Source: Anaerococcus obesiensis ph10
Lineage (GTDB): Bacteria; Bacillota; Clostridia; Tissierellales; Peptoniphilaceae
Length of the DNA stretch: 64,000 nucleotides
Direction: 5' to 3'
NCBI RefSeq assembly: GCF_000311745.1
Contig: NZ_HE978532.1
Location: 532,949 to 596,948 of the forward strand
Part shown: positions 63,343 through 64,000 of the stretch, one piece after another
How positions within the stretch are numbered: position 1 is the stretch's first letter
How the letters are laid out: every line of letters begins with the position of its first letter
Made by a program: the position numbers and the translations under genes
The notes under the pieces: model-generated
Database searches by the model: none
The model's input: only the letters and a program-made list of their open reading frames with translations
What the model was told of the DNA's origin: nothing

Positions 63343-64000
63343 TTATTTTTTTAATAATTCATCAACCCTATCAGGGAAGTCAGTAATAAGACCATCAAAA
63401 CCCATTTCAACAAAATCTTCCAAATTATAAGAAAGTTTTGAAGAAAGCCACGCATTTACAAAAATTCCTTCATTATGAAGCTTTGAAACAAGATCTTTGT
63501 CAACAGTATTTACCAAAGGATGAAAATAAAAAATTCCATTATCTTTTAAATATTTCACAGGATTAGCTAAAACAGATTCTTCCAAAAATCCCAATTTTAA
63601 AGTGCTATCGATTTCCTTCATCCTAAGAACAGATTCATGATTAAAAGATGAAATAATTATCCTATCACAAATTTCATATTCTTTCATAAGCTCATATAAT
63701 TTTTCTTCAATTCCATCGTAAGCAATTAAGCCATTTTTAATTTCTATATTTGTAATAAGATTAGTATCCTTTACAAAATCAAAATATTCTCGAAGAGTAG
63801 GAATTTTCTCATCAATTCCGTCATATCCATAGGCTGCATTTAGTTTTTTTAATTCTTCTAAATTTAAATCCTTAACAAAAAGGTCACAGCCACAAGTTCT
63901 TAGCAGATTTTCATCGTGTATTATAACCAAATGTCCATCTTTTGATAAATGAACATCAAGTTCAATGCCATCTGCTCCCGCATCTAGAGCTTTTCTAAAA
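63343..64000 (-). CDS. Glycerophosphodiester phosphodiesterase, 5' end outside window
   Basis: The frame is open to the right edge, so the start codon is not visible. The coded part begins with FRKALDAGADGIELDVHLSKDGHLVIIHDE (metal-binding ExD and the second catalytic His of GDPD enzymes) and ends VEMGFDGLITDFPDRVDELLKK. It hydrolyses glycerophosphodiesters to glycerol-3-phosphate and an alcohol. The catalytic first His-Arg (HRG) motif would lie just outside. Confidence 0.93.
   Translation of the reverse strand, partial: FRKALDAGADGIELDVHLSKDGHLVIIHDENLLRTCGCDLFVKDLNLEELKKLNAAYGYDGIDEKIPTLREYFDFVKDTNLITNIEIKNGLIAYDGIEEKLYELMKEYEICDRIIISSFNHESVLRMKEIDSTLKLGFLEESVLANPVKYLKDNGIFYFHPLVNTVDKDLVSKLHNEGIFVNAWLSSKLSYNLEDFVEMGFDGLITDFPDRVDELLKK

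Overview
The window is very AT-rich (coding and non-coding alike) with strong AGGAGG-type ribosome binding sites, T-box and THF riboswitches, class C sortases, a rubrerythrin and an anaerobe-type set of transporters. This fits a Gram-positive anaerobic coccus of the Peptoniphilaceae; an Anaerococcus-like genome is my best guess, inferred from gene content and not proven. No rRNA, tRNA, CRISPR array or insertion sequence was found.

Layout. 1-18870 (minus strand) is a pilus/adhesin locus: three overlapping class C sortase genes, then a 4777-residue sortase-anchored adhesin, then a major pilin that runs off the left edge. 19030-20741 (plus) holds a DUF1659/DUF2922 pair, a sigma-70-like factor and a ComK-like regulator. 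20829-34734 is core metabolism and transport: nagB, an ACT/PFL pair, rubrerythrin with a Fur-family-like control region, pgi, a MATE pump, an ATP-grasp ligase, thrS under a T-box, a GntR regulator, an orphan Phd-type antitoxin and a KDG permease. 34789-35457 is a THF riboswitch controlling a folate ECF S-component. 35677-36111 holds a type I toxin-antitoxin locus of the Fst type with what looks like a duplicated antisense RNA gene.

36888-46527 is an amino-sugar regulon: a GntR/UTRA repressor with agaS, then lacD-lacC-BadF-type kinase, then a yajC-like gene with PTS EIIB-EIIC-EIID-EIIA, then nagA. Three 12-bp TGGTA-NN-TACCA-like palindromes sit exactly at the promoters of the three operons. 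Together the genes route N-acetylgalactosamine: PTS uptake, deacetylation (NagA), deamination/isomerisation (AgaS), phosphorylation (LacC), aldol cleavage (LacD). 46753-51109 is a zinc-type ABC transporter operon ending in a six-triad His-triad (Pht-like) lipoprotein, preceded by two 7-1-7 palindromes.

52339-61219 looks like a 5-methylthioribose/5-deoxyribose (DHAP shunt) salvage locus: NhaC-type antiporter, MtnK-like kinase (full-length only if a CTG start is used), 2-hydroxyacid dehydrogenase, FGGY kinase, class II aldolase and iron alcohol dehydrogenase in one operon, a divergent DeoR regulator, and an MtnA-like isomerase nearby. The right end (61316-64000, minus) carries MgtC, an AGCS symporter and a truncated glycerophosphodiester phosphodiesterase.
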